Made by a program: the position numbers and the translations under genes. 64,000 nucleotides of DNA, from contig JAHNZQ020000092.1 in NCBI GenBank assembly GCA_019155205.2, positions 1,174,207 to 1,238,206 on the forward strand. Direction: 5' to 3'. Below the pieces are notes generated by a model. It saw nothing but the letters and a program-made list of their open reading frames with translations. It was not told the DNA's origin and did not search any database. Source of the stretch: Gracilaria vermiculophylla (taxonomy: Eukaryota > Rhodophyta > Florideophyceae > Gracilariales > Gracilariaceae). Below are positions 11,929-22,212 of this stretch, piece after piece; the first letter of the stretch is position 1, and every line of letters begins with the position of its first letter.

Positions 11929-12480
11929 TGTGGTACTGTCAGCCGTCATCTCGAGGTAGTAAAGCACAACGTCCGTTAGGAGTTTTTGTTGACTCCAAGG
12001 GCGCGTATTCCTAAAGGTGGTCTCCAGTATCCGCTGTCGCGAGCCGGGGGAATTCTGAAAGGGATCCGCAAACACCAGGCGGAGGGGGAGGTTCACTGGG
12101 CGGACAATGCTCCTACAGGCACTGCTATGATGCGACCTGGGGATCGGCGGCTTGGAAACCTACGTTGATCGACGAGAGACTCCGAACGGAAAAGTAGAAG
12201 AAGACTCAAGCGTCCTTGTGTTTACTTCCCCAGAGGTGGAGCTCTAGCGGCAGGTTAAGTATCAAGCCTGGAGCCCGCCTCGGCAGGTCTCGCTACTGTA
12301 CTAATTACCTGCATAAATTATCTAAAATAAATACTGATTCTACCGTGCCTCAAGGATACTGTAGCGCACGTGGGCGAGATTATGCACCACGTGGCCTAGC
12401 TAATAAAATACGAGCCCTCCTTAGGAATATTATACCTTAAGGCCAAACCACCCTATTTCCGTAGGAGCCACTATACTACA
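11929..12480 (-). repeat. Solo LTR of family A with 5-base target duplication
   Basis: The 552-base repeat runs on the minus strand from TGTAGTATAGTGGCTCCTA to CTGACAGTACCACA (TG...CA). It is flanked on both sides by GAAGT (11924-11928 and 12481-12485), the target-site duplication left by integration. No internal sequence remains, so this is a solo LTR produced by LTR-LTR recombination. It matches the LTR start in copy 2 (18731-18958) closely. Confidence 0.95.
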
Positions 12481-12485
12481 GAAGT

Positions 12486-15209
12486 AGCAACAAGACTACG
12501 GCAGTAGGGTTATTCGTCGTAGACTTTTGCTCTGCATCTCTATGACAACATTAATCTCAGTAGAACGATTTTGAATGGCTACACCGACTCATGGGGGAGT
12601 CACTCTGGGCAGAAAATGGCGTACTTTGTCTTTCAGAAGCTGTCGAAGCTGAAGTGTGATGCACTAGGTGGCTTTTTAATATTCGATAAACATGAGTCAA
12701 AGTGGGAAACAGCACTAGTTCTTTCTCATGGTGAACAGAATTATAATGGAATGCCTTGTCCACTGAGCGTGATGCTTGCTGACAAGAGAGAAAAAGTAAG
12801 AAATGAGACGTATTGTTTTTAAATTTTTGAATAGCACTGGGATTTTTTTGCTTGGTTTTAACTATCTAGCATCCCAGTTTTAGAACAGTTGATGGCTTTC
12901 GGCTCAACGATTATTGCGTGGTCTACTTCAAGTCTAATAGCAATATTTATGGGTTTTGGATCTTTAATTGTTGTTTTATTGGTTGCGGTATATTAAGGCT
13001 ATTCAAACACCCAAGAAATTATTCATCGCAGTGTATTGCTGAGGATTTGTTTTTTTAAAAGGTAAAAGTCTTCCAACAGAACTAAGACCGATCGAGGATA
13101 TCATGAACCCGTCTTAAAGCTAGTCAACGTTAGCAATTAAGGAACCATTCGAATGTTTACTTCTGGATTTCGTGAGAAAACATAACGGATGTGATTTTCA
13201 CATGGTTTCTTATCAGTTTACTAAATTGCTAATGAACGTGGTGGTTGATAACTGCAGGTACAACATAAAAAAAGAAAGAGGTAGACATTATGAAAGGATA
13301 TGTGCAAGGGTTGAGACTTATCTGTGGTACAAACGGTCACAGAAGAGCATGGATTGTAAACAAGGAATTGGAAACAGCAACCGATAACCCTTTTATAAGC
13401 AATCCTTCTTTTGAGCAGTTCCGTAAAGGATATAGAGATAGTCTGGCGTGGTATGGAAATGGTAAGCAACTACTAATACCGCTAATGGAGGAAGTGTTTT
13501 GTGATTACGCAGAAAATCTTTAGTTTTGAGCTTTAAAGGTTGAACTTGTGGTCGTTTTGTTTTCTCTCTAGCGCGATTTTATGATTCCATCATGGGCGAC
13601 TTGTTGACGAAATACCTAAGTTGAAAATGGATCAAGTGTTCATAGGAAGGCAGTCAGCTACATTAACTTTGAAGACGGCCATCAAGAATTTCATTGTGGA
13701 ATGGGCATATGAAATTGCAGAATGAGATGGAAAAAAAAACTATTTTCTCTGTATACATGGACTCACTGACTGCCTCATAACCATGGTTACTGGATGTGGT
13801 AAAATATGATGGAAGTCTCTGTCCAGATGTCATGAACATTAACGCAGGTACAAGTCTTTACTTTGCAGAACCTTTAAATTCCAATAGGTTTGTATCGTTT
13901 TCGGCATCCCGTTTTGTTCTTTTCGGGGTTGATTCTGCAGATTCTAACGCATTCGCTGGAAACTATCTGAGTAGAGGAAGTATTCGTTTTCAGCGAACCT
14001 TTGGGTATGTTGATGTCTCGATTATAAGGACCGCAGCTACGGCTGGTCCAAAGGCATCTGCCAACTACTGCGCGGCGAATAATACATATGCTCGAAGAGA
14101 GATTCCACGTTTTAACAGATAGGAACATAGGGCTAGGCCTGCGGGGTCTATAATTGGTGGAGCAAGTGGTTTCAAAGTGCCGCTGCTTTCGAGCAGTTTG
14201 AACGAGAAGTGTTTGGAAAAGAATGGGTATCATATGGTACGTTCCTTCTCAAAAGTTTCAATGTTTATAAGTTGTGCTCGCCGACTTCTTCGCTCCACGC
14301 ATCTTCAAATTGAGCTTCCACAAACCGTACTGCTGGACCTAAGCGAAGGATAATCTAGGCTATCGTATAAAAACAATCGGGAAGCTGAAGTTTTGGCCCA
14401 AACGTTTGTAGAGCATGAGAAACTTAGGCTTTTGTTTCAAGTGGATTCATACTGCAGGTCAAGTGCACTGGCTTTCCGCCTGGATTTAACAGTTCTACAT
14501 CTCTTTGAAAATGTGTTTAGCCATAGACAATGACCGCTAATGCCCAATTTAGAGGTCCATTCCATCCAATGTCTTATACTTTTTGCGGTGTTTCGTCTCC
14601 AGTGCAAAGAATGTCACATAGCACTCGATCAAAGGCCATGATCTTTAAAAATATTGAATATCATGATATGCGAGAACAAGATGAGAGTTGGGCAATCGCT
14701 TTAGTTTATTATCCTATAAACTGCAACGGTTTTTCTACAAAAATGTAGAAAGAAGCAGACTGCGGTGGACTGCAGAGAAAAAGTAAAAAACGTGACCCAC
14801 ATGACAAGTAAAGCATCCCGTGTACGTCTTCATGCCTATTGCGGCCGTTTGTTCGCTAGATCGGAGATCAAAGAAGCATACATATTCATAACTTACAGTG
14901 ATTCTGAAAGCATTTACTTATCTCTATTTCACTGTTTCTGACTGATGGTAATTTTTGTTAGGTAGAGTACCGCTTGAAAACCGCACCATTGATTATGAAT
15001 ATTTCTACCAAAGTGGTCAAAAGCGGCCAACATACCTGCTCAAGGAGAGTACAGAGTTGAAGGAATGTATGCAACATCCAGTAACCCAATTACGGTAAAC
15101 ACCTACGACTTTCAAGTAAAGTCCAGTTATGTTTCGTCTTCTTCATTTTAAAATGCGTGCGTTGAAAATTTCTTAAACTATCAGAACTGTTTGATCTCAT
15201 AGTTTTTCC
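12486..15209. other. AT-leaning region with short unrecognised frames
   Basis: The largest plus-strand frames are 13796-14122 (108 codons), 12571-12822 and 14530-14748. None carries a motif I recognise. They could be exons of an intron-bearing gene or a decayed transposon; I cannot tell which. Confidence 0.3.
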
Positions 15210-16240
15210 CTTCTCAAAAAACCAAGCTCATAAAAAATGGGACATAAAGTAGTAAGCCACATTCAGGTAAAGGAAAAGTGATGATTCTTGCAGCAACAGC
15301 ACACTTTTTCTCGCAAAAACAAACTTGCTGACACTCTCAATCGCGCTTTCGTTCGGTTATTCAAAACTTTTTGAAAAATCGGATCAGATATATAACATGC
15401 ATTGAAAAGGACCCAATCAAAGTATTGATACCAACATCAAGGAGAGCATTACTTCGCTCCACCTTAAAGTTCATTTAATCTGGGAGAGAGCTCTAGAACT
15501 CTTTCTTCTCACCAGTTTCCATCTGAAATGTGGAAAATATATGAAGGAAGACCCGAACAGAAAAAGCCGAGGTTGGTTCCAATGATTACGGAACGTCAAA
15601 AGAAACAAAAGACTATTCAGATTTCTCATAATCTGAAGTTTTTTTATGGAGCAGCGAAAAATGTTATTTTTCCGGATGAGTAAAACTTCAACCTCGATAG
15701 TTCAGACGTTGCTGTGAAATAATAGATCGATATGCATAAAAGAGAAATTACGTTTTCCAAAAGGCGAATTGATAGAGATTTTTTCATGTTGTGCGGAGCT
15801 TTTCCGTCATGTGGTTTAAGCATAATAGTCGTGTTCAAAGGTAGTATTGATTATAATACGTAATGCATAAATAGTACGGAAAGAATTGTTGCCGTATGCA
15901 GCTAAAACATTGGGAGAAATATTGCACATTTTCGCCAGATAGGGCCTGCATCCATCCATATGTGTATATTACAAAGTTCTTAAATGAACACAACGTTGAC
16001 GTTCTTTCTTGCCCAAAACGGTCACTCGAACTTGATATTTTGGGGTATATTTGGAGGCAATTGGCAGGTCAGGTGTAATAAAATCAATGACAAGTTATAG
16101 ATATTGCAAGGTTGTTTGACGTTTTGGTTCATTATTTGAACCCGTTGATGAATGAGTGCTGGAAAACGCTCTATACGTCCTCAAAAGAGCGATGCATGAA
16201 AGTGCTGGAGAACAAGAGAGAAGTGAGAAGTAAGTGAGTG
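15210..16240 (+). pseudogene. Tc1/mariner-type transposase remnant
   Basis: Scattered across frames on the plus strand are pieces that line up with the DDE core of Tc1/mariner transposases in the right order. VIFPDE then NFNLDSSD (about 15660-15710) is the first-Asp region. FMLCGAFPSCGLSIIVVFKG comes at about 15780-15840. DRACIH followed by TKFLNEHNVDVLS and YIWRQLAGQV (15896-16078) corresponds to the second Asp and the DxNxIExxW region. A C-terminal stretch (RCMKVLENKREVR) follows near 16190. Many stops and frameshifts show it is dead. Terminal inverted repeats were not identified. Confidence 0.65.
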
Positions 16241-17361
16241 AAATAAATGTGTTCGTTGTTTTTTATTTTAATTAAAGTTCGTCTTCCACACGTTATATAT
16301 CGTTAAATGGTGAAAGATAAGGGTTTTCATACTGCATAGATTTACAACTACGCCAGTTTTTCAACCAGAGAAACACAGTGTGCCACCTTGTCTCTTTTTT
16401 TATCATGTATTTTTCAGTTTAGGTGAACGGCGCATGCCGAACAGGTTGAGAAGCGCAAGAGAGCGACAGGTTTAGACATCAACAAAGTGCCTCAACTTAG
16501 GAGGAGAGACAAAATGGTACGAAGAGCTGTAAAAACAGCACCGAAACGGCTGTGGGCACAAGATAAACAATATGCCCAGGGCAACCAATTAGTTTCGTGG
16601 GATGCAGTGCTTGTGGTTCATTGAAGCCTAATTATGTACCTGGTTAATCTATTGGTTAACTGTTTAAACCATAGGGGTTGTGATTTACCTAAGAGATTAT
16701 TAGTTCTACTTAGTAGTCGGGGAGTAGCTCAAGCACCCCTCGCAGTAGTTTGCGGAGCTCCAATTCCCAGCCATACATCCAGGTGACGACAGTGCCAGCA
16801 AAAGTGGGTTCTGGCACGCTGATTACTGTAGCGTGCCGGCATCGATAAAATTCTACCCTCACTGCTGAGAGTGGTGAGTACGAAATAGACTGTGAGCTCT
16901 CGAGCCACGCCGCATTCAAGACATTTAGGTTGCTTTCCTGTGGTATTACAGACCCATCCCCTAGCGGAGTTCTCGACTCAAAACGTTAGGAACACCCATT
17001 GGCGACGGCACCGTACAGCGTGGCGAATCTTCTTCGCTAGGTAGTTGTCAGCACTTCTCCTTCCGGCTGACTCTTTACCGACTGGTCGCTTTCGTTCCCG
17101 TGGGATGCTTGTTAGGGTCCTTCTGTGTGCTTCTACGATGGTGTTTCCTATCCCGGTCTGCACTCCAACTGGTACAGTGGTAATCTTTATTCTACTCCCT
17201 TCGGATTTCTATTTTTGCACTTCTTGGTTGCACTGTTTCTGCCAGATGCTGGTCGCTCATCCACGCAGGTACTAGACATCCATGTCAATCAGAAGTCGAA
17301 CACAAGCCAGTAGGCGTTGGGTTCACTACCTGGGTCACTGTTAGAACACTGTGTCAATGAT
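16241..17361. other. No recognisable gene
   Basis: Only short frames are present (for example 16710-16919 minus and 17045-17275 plus). It borders an LTR-like repeat on its right and may be internal sequence of that element, but no gag or pol motif is visible. Confidence 0.35.
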
Positions 17362-17833
17362 TGAGAACGTGAACGAAGGTGACCAGGCAAGGAGGAGTCT
17401 GCGGGTCTACCAGGGTTTATAAAGAGAATCAGACCTTCGAAAACGAGGCCACAATAAATGATTTCTATGGTACCCTTCTAATGGCACTAGCTATGAAACA
17501 TCTTATTGCCAGCTATGCAAAGTCGAAACGAATGTCCTTCATAGGACAGTTGTCCTTTGCAAGATGCTTCTAGAACATTCCATCGTGGACATGGTTCGGA
17601 TGCTTATATTGACGACAAGAGTACCAGTAGGTTCCTGTAAGGCTTATGCCTTCAAACATAGCATGATGACATGGATTGTCAAACGTGGTTGTAAAAGCTG
17701 TGAAGGGCAAACAACACATTGAATCACACTGCAATTTCACAAGGAATGCATCTAGGCTACATAAACCATATAATATCAAGTCTAATACTCATGATTTATA
17801 TGATAAAAGCATAAAACAATGTAAATCCTATCA
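17362..17833. repeat. LTR-like repeat B, copy 1
   Basis: The 472-base sequence begins TGAGAACGTGAACGA and ends ATCCTATCA (TG...CA). It aligns from end to end with 35083-35552. The flanking bases (atgat and tcact) do not form a target duplication, so it is either one LTR of a larger decayed element or an old rearranged solo LTR. Orientation is not resolved. Confidence 0.7.
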
Positions 17834-18630
17834 TCACTTCCCGCATAACGTAGAGTCGTCCCGACTCGTCACTAGTTGGGGTTTCCAGTAAGCAAGAGTT
17901 GAGGTCAGGAATACCAAGCGGACTAGGAAACATACATACTGGCATGAGGTTCACACTTTATGTAAAAGTCAACGGTATCTCCCTCTTCTTCAATCTGGAT
18001 CAAGGCAGATTCGACAGTGTTCAGGAAAGTATCACGTGGGTCAGGTTCCAAGTGACCATACTGAGAGACAATTTAGGTGAAGAGAAAAAGTATGAATTGT
18101 TATTCAATGGAGACCAGGGTTCCATTATCGTACACGTTGAACAGTTTATGCAGAATTTCAGCCTTCTTTTCGGTCAAGAATGGACCACGGAGTTGAAGGA
18201 AAGCACAACAAATATGGTAAGACGCCCAAGCCAAGCCAAACTTTACTAACAAATCGTCGGATATATCTTCAAACCATATAAGCCGTCGTTGTTCTCCAAG
18301 GGAGATAGGAGAGTAGAACGAACCGGCGGCGTCGAGCTGCAGGTTCATCGCGGGCGTCGGAGGTTGATTGTTTCCCATCGTTCTCTTTTGACGTGACTGG
18401 GCCTCAAGGAATTCAGAGGCTTTGACTTTCTTTATACCGGTTGACGAGTTCCGAGCAGTTTGACAAATCAGATTCCCTTCGCTAAGTATTCTCATGATCT
18501 GGATCGTCGGTGTTTTCGGAATGCTAGTTTGACAATCAAAAGAGAAAGAATTAAAATGGACGGATATCGACTCTTAAAACCCACTTTTGAATGAATCAAT
18601 TTCCATTAAAATATTTTCACACATTCAACA
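17834..18630. other. Unrecognised sequence between repeat B and the assembly gap
   Basis: The longest frames are 17899-18249 (plus, 116 codons) and 18100-18495 (minus, 131 codons). The minus frame has an aromatic and charged segment that could be a gag fragment, but nothing is diagnostic. Confidence 0.3.
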
Positions 18631-18730
18631 NNNNNNNNNNNNNNNNNNNNNNNNNNNNNNNNNNNNNNNNNNNNNNNNNNNNNNNNNNNNNNNNNNNNNN
18701 NNNNNNNNNNNNNNNNNNNNNNNNNNNNNN
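18631..18730. other. Assembly gap of 100 N
   Basis: Exactly 100 undetermined bases, the usual placeholder for a gap of unknown size. It falls inside the 5' LTR of family A copy 2; about 320 bases of that LTR are not visible. Confidence 0.99.
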
Positions 18731-18958
18731 TCCAAGCCGCCGATCCCCAGGTCGCATCATAGCAGTGCCTGTAGGAGCATTGTCCGCCCAGTGAACCTCC
18801 CCCTCCGCCTGGTGTTTGCGGATCCCTTTCAGAATTCCCCCGGCTCGCGACAGCGGAGACTGGAGACCACCTTTAGGAATACGCGCCCTTGGAGTCAACA
18901 AAAACTCCTAACGGACGTTGTGCTTTACTACCTCGAGAGGAGGGCTGACAGTACCACA
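18731..18958 (+). repeat. Partial 5' LTR of family A copy 2
   Basis: The last 228 bases of the family A LTR end in CTGACAGTACCACA at 18958 and match the reverse complement of the solo LTR at 11929-12480. The upstream part is hidden by the gap. A candidate primer-binding site beginning TGGTCGCCCGAC starts two bases inside; I cannot assign a tRNA to it. Confidence 0.88.
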
Positions 18959-19081
18959 CTGGTCGCCCGACTTAGATGGTCACAGTTCCTAAAGGATTCG
19001 CACAATTCGCAGCAGAACCGTGTTTCTAGTTTGCAACGAACAACCCCCAACAGTGGAATTCTACCTTAAGGTGACTCGGAA

Positions 19082-21362
19082 ATGGAAGCAAATCACCCCC
19101 GACCTACTCCTCTACGGACCCCTCAGAACCCCCAATGGAAAACCCCCTATAGGATACTCAAGCAACCGACTCTATCGGTGGGCGCAGCACGCGCAGCGCC
19201 CCCCAGGAGACGGCCGCCACACTGGAGGACCCTGAAAGTCTCCTTCGGAATCCTGGCTCCTCTGTGGAGCGTTTCAGGGATCGCCTTAGGAGAATGCATG
19301 ATCGGAGGCAAGCGGAATCCCACGCGACACCTGTGGAGAACCCCGACGTGAAGGGTTGAAGAACCGCACACGGCATCGCAGCCGCCACCTCAGGAGCTGT
19401 AGGGATGGGAACCCCCGGAGGCTAACTCCCTCCTGGAGTCCCTGGCCCAGCGCCTTACGAATTGGCTCTTACAAGAGCTAGTCGAAAGAATACCTGCAGG
19501 TGTTGAAGCCCACTTCGGAGCGTGCCGCCACGTCCTTGTGGAGGAAATCGCAACGGAGAGCGCTCACCGTGCTGTGGATGCTTTGCTGGATTCCGATCCC
19601 TTCCTTGAGGTGATCTCAGATGTTGTCCGTGCGAAGGCTCGCTCCCAAACCGCGCAGCAGCTCCCCGCAGCATCGTTTCAAAGTTGTTCATTCGTACAGC
19701 AGAGGTTCCCTCTGTCAACACCTAAGGTGATCCCGAGCAGAGCAGGACAGGATACTTCCACCCCCTACGCCAGAGGAGGAAACGATACTGCCGTAGAGAA
19801 ACGGGACCACCTCAGGAATCTAGCTATGCACCGTCTGGACCTGACGCCCCGCGAAGGAGGACAGGATACCGGTCGCGACGAAGTCCACCTAAGGAGAGAA
19901 GTACAGGATACTCCTCGGGTGGATCGCGATAACTGGGGGATCGTCAGCAACCCAGACCACCTTATGGAAAGACGACGAAAGAAACGGAGGGAGAAAAGAA
20001 GAATGCAAGACACCGATTCGGAGAGAAGCTCAGACTTCGAATTCGTAAACAGCTCCAGCTCGGAGGACAGTACACCTCCCAAGAAGAAGAGCAGAAGGGT
20101 CAGACAGGTCGTCCCGCTTAACGACCTCTTCGCCAAAGTGGTGGATTATGAAACCTACGGGTTGAATGATCGCTCCACACGCTACGACGAGTCGATCGCT
20201 AAACGACTCACGAAGATGCAGCGCCGTATGGATATTCAAATGAAGAAGCACTCCTTCTCAGGCGAAGACCCCATCTCGGTGTTAAATTTTCTTACGCGCT
20301 TCCGTTCGGCGTGTAACACCAACTTTGTCCATGAAGGTGCCGCCGTATGGTGTTTTCAGTTCTACCTCACAGACCAAGCGCACTCGCTGGTGCAGCCGTG
20401 CCTCACGGGGGAGAGCACCATTGTGGATGATCCTGGAACGGAGATCTTGACGATGTTTCCGGAGGTAGTCATTTTCCTGCTTAAAAGGTACGCCTCGGAC
20501 GAGGTGATAGCCGATGCTGATGCTGGAGTCACCTCCTATAGGCAGAACACCGGAATGACCGAGACGGAGTTTGCACAGAAGCTGTGGACGAAGGCTTTGC
20601 GGTGTGGGAATGTGTACTCCGAACGGCGGTTGAAGTCATTGTTTGTCGAGGGACTAATTTCCTCGATACGTGTAAGGGTGCGGAATTACCTGACAACGCA
20701 CCCAAAGACTACCTATATGGAGTTAGCACGTTTCGCGGAATCCTATGGGGATACCCACCGTGCCGCTGGCGGCAGACATGATCCACTTTCGGACAAACCG
20801 GCCGCCTCAAGGACCCGTCGGGCATCCGCCCTGACGTTGGACTTCAGCACCTCAGAGGAAGTCGACGAGCTCAGGCTCGTAGGAGAGCAAGAGGCCCTTG
20901 CTCTCGCATACGCCTCTTCTCAGGGAGCACCGTCTAGCACGAGGACACCCCCGTCTCCCAATTCGTACGCCTTGGCAGGATCCTACAGGAGCGTCCAATT
21001 CACTGAGGGCCGCCATCCTGCAGGAACGAGAGAAAAGCTTCCAGGACCTGAAGGATAAAACAACGGAGAGCGGAAGTTATCGAACCGCGTATCGCGACAT
21101 CCGCTCCCCTCAAGGAAACTACGGTTACCGGGCTCCACCGGGAAAGCAGCCTGTCCCACTGTCACTGGCATCCGCAACGCAGGCGCCGGTGTCCCAGCCG
21201 GTTGCACCTCAACGGAACACGTCGCATCGCAATGCACAACCGCAGAAGCCGTCCCCGCCTGGAACCCAGCCCCTCTCCAACCAGGAAACCCTCAGAGCCA
21301 CGCGTAGAGGCTCCGCCTGGCTCTCCAACATCGAGCCTCAGCTCCACGGAGGTCGCCTTTAG
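19082..21362 (+). pseudogene. Family A copy 2: gag
   Basis: The main open part (about 19400-21058) includes a retrotransposon gag capsid core at about 20200-20760 (SVLNFLTRFRSACNTNFV, HSLVQPCLTGESTIVDDP, ELARFAESYGDTHRAA). A Lys/Arg-rich acidic segment (about 19960-20110) precedes it. From about 20900 the coding continues in the next frame to 21362, showing a frameshift. A stop after about 19395 separates an N-terminal block that also exists in copy 1. No zinc knuckle was found. Confidence 0.85.
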
Positions 21363-21370
21363 GAAAGGGG

Positions 21371-21451
21371 TGTTAGAAAAACAGATGAGCTATTTGCGCT
21401 ATACTCTCTTTGTAACACAGGGCGCCCAGGTCACCATTTGAAATATCAACA
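21371..21451 (-). repeat. LTR of the miniature element (plus-strand left copy)
   Basis: 81 bases from TGTTAGAAAAACAG to AATATCAACA on the plus strand. It differs from the other LTR at only a handful of positions, suggesting a fairly recent insertion. Confidence 0.93.
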
Positions 21452-21602
21452 CGCCCCCTCGCCCTGTACTTCCTTACCGAACGAGACCTCAAGCTTTTAG
21501 TAACCACTTTTGACCACTACTGTACACATGTACAATTTCTCAGGCTCAGGTCACTTCTGGGAATTGAACCCACGGTCCTAGCGTTTAGCTGGGCCCATAA
21601 CC

Positions 21603-21683
21603 TGTTAAAAAAACAGATGAGCTATTTGCGCTATACTCTCTTTGTGACACAGGGCGCCAAGTTCACCATTTGAACTATCAACA
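21603..21683 (-). repeat. LTR of the miniature element (plus-strand right copy)
   Basis: 81 bases from TGTTAAAAAAACAG to ACTATCAACA on the plus strand, followed directly by the AGGGG duplication. On the minus strand this is the 5' LTR, next to the primer-binding site. Confidence 0.93.
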
Positions 21684-22212
21684 AGGGGGAGAGGCCGTCT
21701 GCTCCGTCGACGCAGAATCGGCGGGCTCCCCAATCCCGTTGGACCCCTTTGACACCTTTGAGGATTCTGTATGCACGCTCCGCTGTGAGAATTACAAGGT
21801 ATTTGCCTATATCGGATGTTCCCCGCTCGCCTCCCACACGGTGCGCGCTATCCCCGATACCGGAGCTGGCCCCAATCTGGTGCAAGCCGACGTGCTCCCG
21901 CGGTCTGCTATCGTCTCCTTGAGGACTGGCAAGCTCCCGCCGGTACGCGATGCGTCGCGACGAGCATTGACCATCCTCGTCGCAATCCCCTTGTGCCTCC
22001 GGTTGGGCTCCTTACAGGAAAAAGTGTGGATCCTCGTGGCGAACAACTTGGCCGCACAATGCATATTGGGCCCCTCCTTTGTGGATCAATATGTACGTGC
22101 AATCTACCCACGTCTGCGGAGGGTGACGTTTCATGACGCCACCCCTGTAAATATCGTGACCGCATCTCCAGGACCGGACGCCAAAGTGCGTCACGTGGGT
22201 AATCTTCCATAG
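21684..22212 (+). pseudogene. Family A copy 2: retropepsin-like protease
   Basis: The frame contains AIPDTGAGPNLV, the D-T-G-A active site of retroviral-type aspartic proteases (about position 21850), and QCILGPSFVDQYV in the second half, matching the usual ILG motif. It ends in an in-frame TAG at 22210 where copy 1 has a sense codon, so the Gag-Pol frame is interrupted there. The protease active site itself looks intact. Confidence 0.88.

Larger units (their letters stand above)
21371..21683 (-). mobile_element. Miniature LTR element (TRIM-like), 313 bases, nested in family A copy 2
   Basis: Two direct 81-base repeats (21371-21451 and 21603-21683) with TG...CA ends flank a 151-base non-coding core. 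The element is bordered by AGGGG on both sides (21366-21370 and 21684-21688), a 5-base target duplication. Read on the minus strand, the first core bases next to the LTR are GGTTATGGGCCCAGC, complementary to the anticodon arm of initiator-Met tRNA, the half-tRNA primer type known from Drosophila copia. The last core bases are a purine tract ACAGGGCGAGGGGGCG. The core also has GGTTCAATTCC, a match to the Pol III B-box consensus. No protein is encoded, so it would need proteins from elsewhere. Insertion plus duplication is 318 bases, a multiple of three, so the host frame is kept in phase. Confidence 0.93.

Noticed and set aside
17357..17838. Target-site duplication for repeat B
   Set aside because: The flanking five bases differ on the two sides in both copies (atgat/tcact and agggt/gttac).
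18959..18976. Assignment of the family A primer-binding site to a particular tRNA
   Set aside because: TGGTCGCCCGAC is in the right place, but I could not match it to a tRNA 3' end with confidence, and the matching site in copy 1 is too diverged.
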